Assembly: GCA_034004685.1 (NCBI GenBank) | Contig: JAVEWG010000012.1 | Coordinates: 17,510 to 81,509 of the forward strand | Length of the DNA stretch: 64,000 nt | From: JAEUNX01 sp034004685 | GTDB lineage: Bacteria > Pseudomonadota > Gammaproteobacteria > Burkholderiales > Rhodocyclaceae | Reading direction: 5' to 3' | In this document: positions 63,923-64,000 of the stretch, one piece after another | Layout: each line of letters starts with the position of its first letter | How positions within the stretch are numbered: the stretch's first letter is position 1 | Made by a program: the position numbers and the translations under genes | The notes under the pieces: model-generated | Database searches by the model: none | What the model saw: the letters and a program-made list of their open reading frames with translations, nothing else | Told to the model about the DNA's origin: nothing

Positions 63923-64000
63923 ATGGCCTTGGCTTTGAAATACGAGCGAACCCGTGCGGGCTGTTTCTGGATGGAACGGAGATGAGAGACGACCTTTCGT
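63923..64000. other. Right edge, rest of cassette 5
   Basis: No complete gene or attC box is seen in these 78 bp. The expected R'' box for this cassette (CCCCAAC) is absent, so the cassette end lies beyond the window. Confidence 0.5.

Noticed and set aside
63940..63970. Sequence GAGCGAACCCG as the attC of cassette 5
   Set aside because: It does not pair with the core GTTGGGG of that cassette, and no R' box follows in the window.

Overview
The window is GC-rich and gene-dense. The gene content (a class-1-like nif cluster with nifUSV-cysE-nifWZM, KorAB, a UbiX/CoA-transferase/MarR aromatic-type cluster, homogentisate pathway, QueF, MocR next to DUF2917) suggests a metabolically versatile betaproteobacterium, most likely from the Rhodocyclales (Azoarcus/Azospira/Dechloromonas-like). 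That placement is inferred from gene content; no rRNA gene is present. One run of 100 N (53516-53615) marks an assembly gap.

Layout. 0.4-9.4 kb: a putative (an)aerobic acid-catabolism block with an unusual radical SAM protein, UbiX prenyltransferase, a family III CoA-transferase, a MarR regulator, an aldehyde dehydrogenase and a two-subunit 2-oxoacid:ferredoxin oxidoreductase. Three of its upstream regions share the element WATCACAT-N4-GATA. 9.8-17.7 kb: HupE metal permease, a small unknown, QueF, and a compact yhiI-rbbA-yhhJ-like ABC exporter operon with a TetR gene; a promoter with an overlapping inverted repeat lies upstream. 17.8-22.7 kb: a decayed response regulator and small or poorly known proteins, including a DUF2235 hydrolase paired with a membrane protein. 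22.7-31.2 kb: c-di-GMP signalling protein, MocR regulator, permease/thioredoxin pair, YgjP peptidase, AhpD-like protein, SDR. 31.5-36.6 kb: CobW GTPase with an internal duplication, a CpxA/CpxR-like two-component system and the BepA-like periplasmic protease. 36.7-41.3 kb: tyrosine/phenylalanine catabolism (hpd-hmgA-fahA-maiA facing phhA). 41.5-45.6 kb: a Spy/CpxP-like periplasmic protein preceded by CpxR-type boxes, a lipoprotein, an esterase, a flavodoxin and a glyoxalase-fold protein.

45.6-59.3 kb is a nitrogen-fixation accessory cluster, all on the minus strand: nifE, a 49-codon membrane ORF, nifN, nifX, an RseC-like gene, two NifX-associated genes, fdxB, an unknown gene split by the gap, then iscA-nifU-nifS-nifV-cysE-unknown-nifW-nifZ-nifM. 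Both nifE and iscA have a NifA upstream activator site, an IHF-like site and a sigma-54 promoter in the right order. The cluster makes and assembles FeMo-cofactor and Fe-S clusters; the structural nifHDK genes are not in the window.

59.3-64.0 kb is an integron. An integron integrase gene with one frameshift is followed by an attI region and at least five gene cassettes, separated by four attC sites whose R''/R' boxes pair exactly as expected. The cassettes encode a TIR-like predicted nucleotide-binding protein, a membrane protein with an abortive-infection-like N-terminus, a conserved unknown, a RipA-like membrane protein and a DUF2726 protein. These look like a small store of candidate defence and unknown functions beside the nif genes, and they are the most novel part of the window.
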